5,156 nt of DNA, from NCBI GenBank assembly GCA_041671425.1, contig JBAZBO010000057.1, forward strand, positions 1-5,156, given 5' to 3'. This DNA is from JBAZBO01 sp041671425. GTDB taxonomy: Bacteria; Patescibacteriota; WWE3; UBA101185; UBA10185. How positions within the stretch are numbered: the stretch's first letter is position 1; each line of letters starts with the position of its first letter. A program made the position numbers and the translations under genes. Under the pieces are notes generated by a model that was not told the DNA's origin, ran no database searches, and was given only the letters and a program-made list of their open reading frames with translations. This document shows positions 4,451 through 5,156 of the stretch, piece after piece.

Positions 4451-5156
4451 GTGAGTTTCGAAAACACCTTTGGTCCACCAAACGAAGATTCTTCATATCG
4501 AAGTGCCCCTCATCCGGAAGTTCAGAAAGCGCTTGGTGTTCTTACCGAAGGTAAAGATTGGGATTACTCGAGATTTAGATCGGTACTGCTATCTTTGGCT
4601 AAAATTGGTAGTGCCCAAGCTATTCCTGCAAGTAATAGCCCTGATAGCATCGATGTTAGTGGATGGACACCTTATGTAGATGAGTTACAAAGACGTACAG
4701 GTTCCAATGGTAAGGAACATGCAAGGGCTGTTATTGCAGATACCAGCTCTCTAAGACTTCTGATGTCTCCGGTAATTGCTGGGACAGATAATAATGTGTC
4801 AGTTCACTTTATCCTTCCGGCTGAACAGGCGAAATTTCAAAAAGCTATTGCATATATTCATACCCATACTAATGATATGACTGCACATGGTCTAAGTGAT
4901 GGGGACTATCGAACGTTCTTGTTTGATCCTGATCAACAGGCCATGCTTTTGGCATATGGAAATGGCAACAGGATTATGATTTTAAAGACCTCTGTAACGC
5001 CAAATAATCTGTCTAGGGAAAGGATAGCCACTCGTATTTTGGATGCAAGAGAGGATTACTTTTTATTTGCTCCAAATCCAGTCTCTGCAGTGGTTGATTT
5101 TAATAGGGCCGTATGTAGTGAGTATGGTCTTGTGATGTACAAATCTGTTGAAGGAA
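4451..5156 (+). CDS. JAMM/MPN-like metalloprotease-type protein, 3' truncated at window edge
   Basis: A GTG-initiated frame with no stop for 235 codons, running off the right edge. Residues 1-60 (PHPEVQKALGVLTEGKDWDY and on) are unrecognised. From about 85 the pattern fits a JAMM/MPN domain: EHARAVIAD (89-97, E89 a possible catalytic glutamate), strand LRLLMSPVIAG, then AIAYIHTHT (132-140) and HGLSDGDY (146-153). The metal-ligand set would be H137, H139 and D152, with S149 before it, as in HxH-x(n)-SxxD. The spacer is 9 residues rather than the usual 7, and T140 replaces the common proline. YGNGNRIMILKTSVTP (169-184) fits the strand that follows in this fold. JAMM enzymes cleave isopeptide or peptide bonds, often of ubiquitin-like proteins; the substrate here is unknown. 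A stop at 4424-4426 limits the start to GTG 4445 or 4451; promoter spacing favours 4451. Confidence 0.75.
   Translation, partial: MSFENTFGPPNEDSSYRSAPHPEVQKALGVLTEGKDWDYSRFRSVLLSLAKIGSAQAIPASNSPDSIDVSGWTPYVDELQRRTGSNGKEHARAVIADTSSLRLLMSPVIAGTDNNVSVHFILPAEQAKFQKAIAYIHTHTNDMTAHGLSDGDYRTFLFDPDQQAMLLAYGNGNRIMILKTSVTPNNLSRERIATRILDAREDYFLFAPNPVSAVVDFNRAVCSEYGLVMYKSVEG

Noticed and set aside
4470..4679. Plus-strand frame of 69 codons
   Set aside because: It is in another frame of the long JAMM-like reading frame that is open from 4451 to the window end.
1..5156. CRISPR array, tRNA, rRNA, insertion sequence or att site
   Set aside because: No spaced direct repeats, cloverleaf, transposase or terminal inverted repeats were seen on either strand.

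Overview
The window looks like a piece of a small, compact bacterial genome. My best guess is the Candidate Phyla Radiation (Patescibacteria). The guess rests on the mix of short housekeeping genes with orphan membrane or surface proteins, the tight packing on both strands, moderate GC (about 40% in most genes), and initiation signals that mix leaderless-type and Shine-Dalgarno (SD) genes. No rRNA or taxonomic marker is present, so this is inference. A run of 24 Ns (4179-4202) shows that this is a draft assembly.

Left part (1-771). The first 71 bases are the 5' end of a minus-strand tRNA-dihydrouridine synthase gene with its own SD. Divergent from it is a two-gene plus-strand operon: a zinc-ribbon protein with two membrane segments, then a YhbQ/UPF0213-type GIY-YIG nuclease-domain protein that starts at a GTG overlapping the previous stop. 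The operon ends at a GC-rich hairpin (710-752).

Middle part (772-3661). A minus-strand orphan gene (100 aa) has a near-consensus promoter, a perfect SD and the 710-752 hairpin behind it. Upstream of it lies a minus-strand four-TM protein made of two copies of one module, each with a cysteine pair and the motif TPCFYG. Divergent from that is a protein-L-isoaspartate O-methyltransferase (pcm). Pcm meets, tail to tail with 2 nt between the stops, a 434-aa single-pass membrane protein with a beta-propeller-like outer domain.

Right part (3662-5156). A second minus-strand orphan gene (about 159 codons, interrupted by the N gap, GC about 53%) repeats the layout of the first: strong promoter with a 17-nt spacer, about 38-nt leader with SD, and a hairpin about 20 nt after the stop. 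Divergent from it, a GTG-initiated reading frame runs off the right edge. It carries a JAMM/MPN-type metal-binding signature (HxH, then SxxD).

Three genes (four-TM, propeller, JAMM-like) have a -10 element ending 6-8 nt before the start codon, so they probably have leaderless or nearly leaderless mRNAs. The two orphan genes and dus have SD sequences. I see no mobile element, CRISPR array, tRNA or rRNA. The genes do not form one obvious pathway. Candidates for new biology are the duplicated TPCFYG membrane protein, the JAMM-like protein with its unknown divergent neighbour, and the two orphan promoter-SD-gene-hairpin cassettes.
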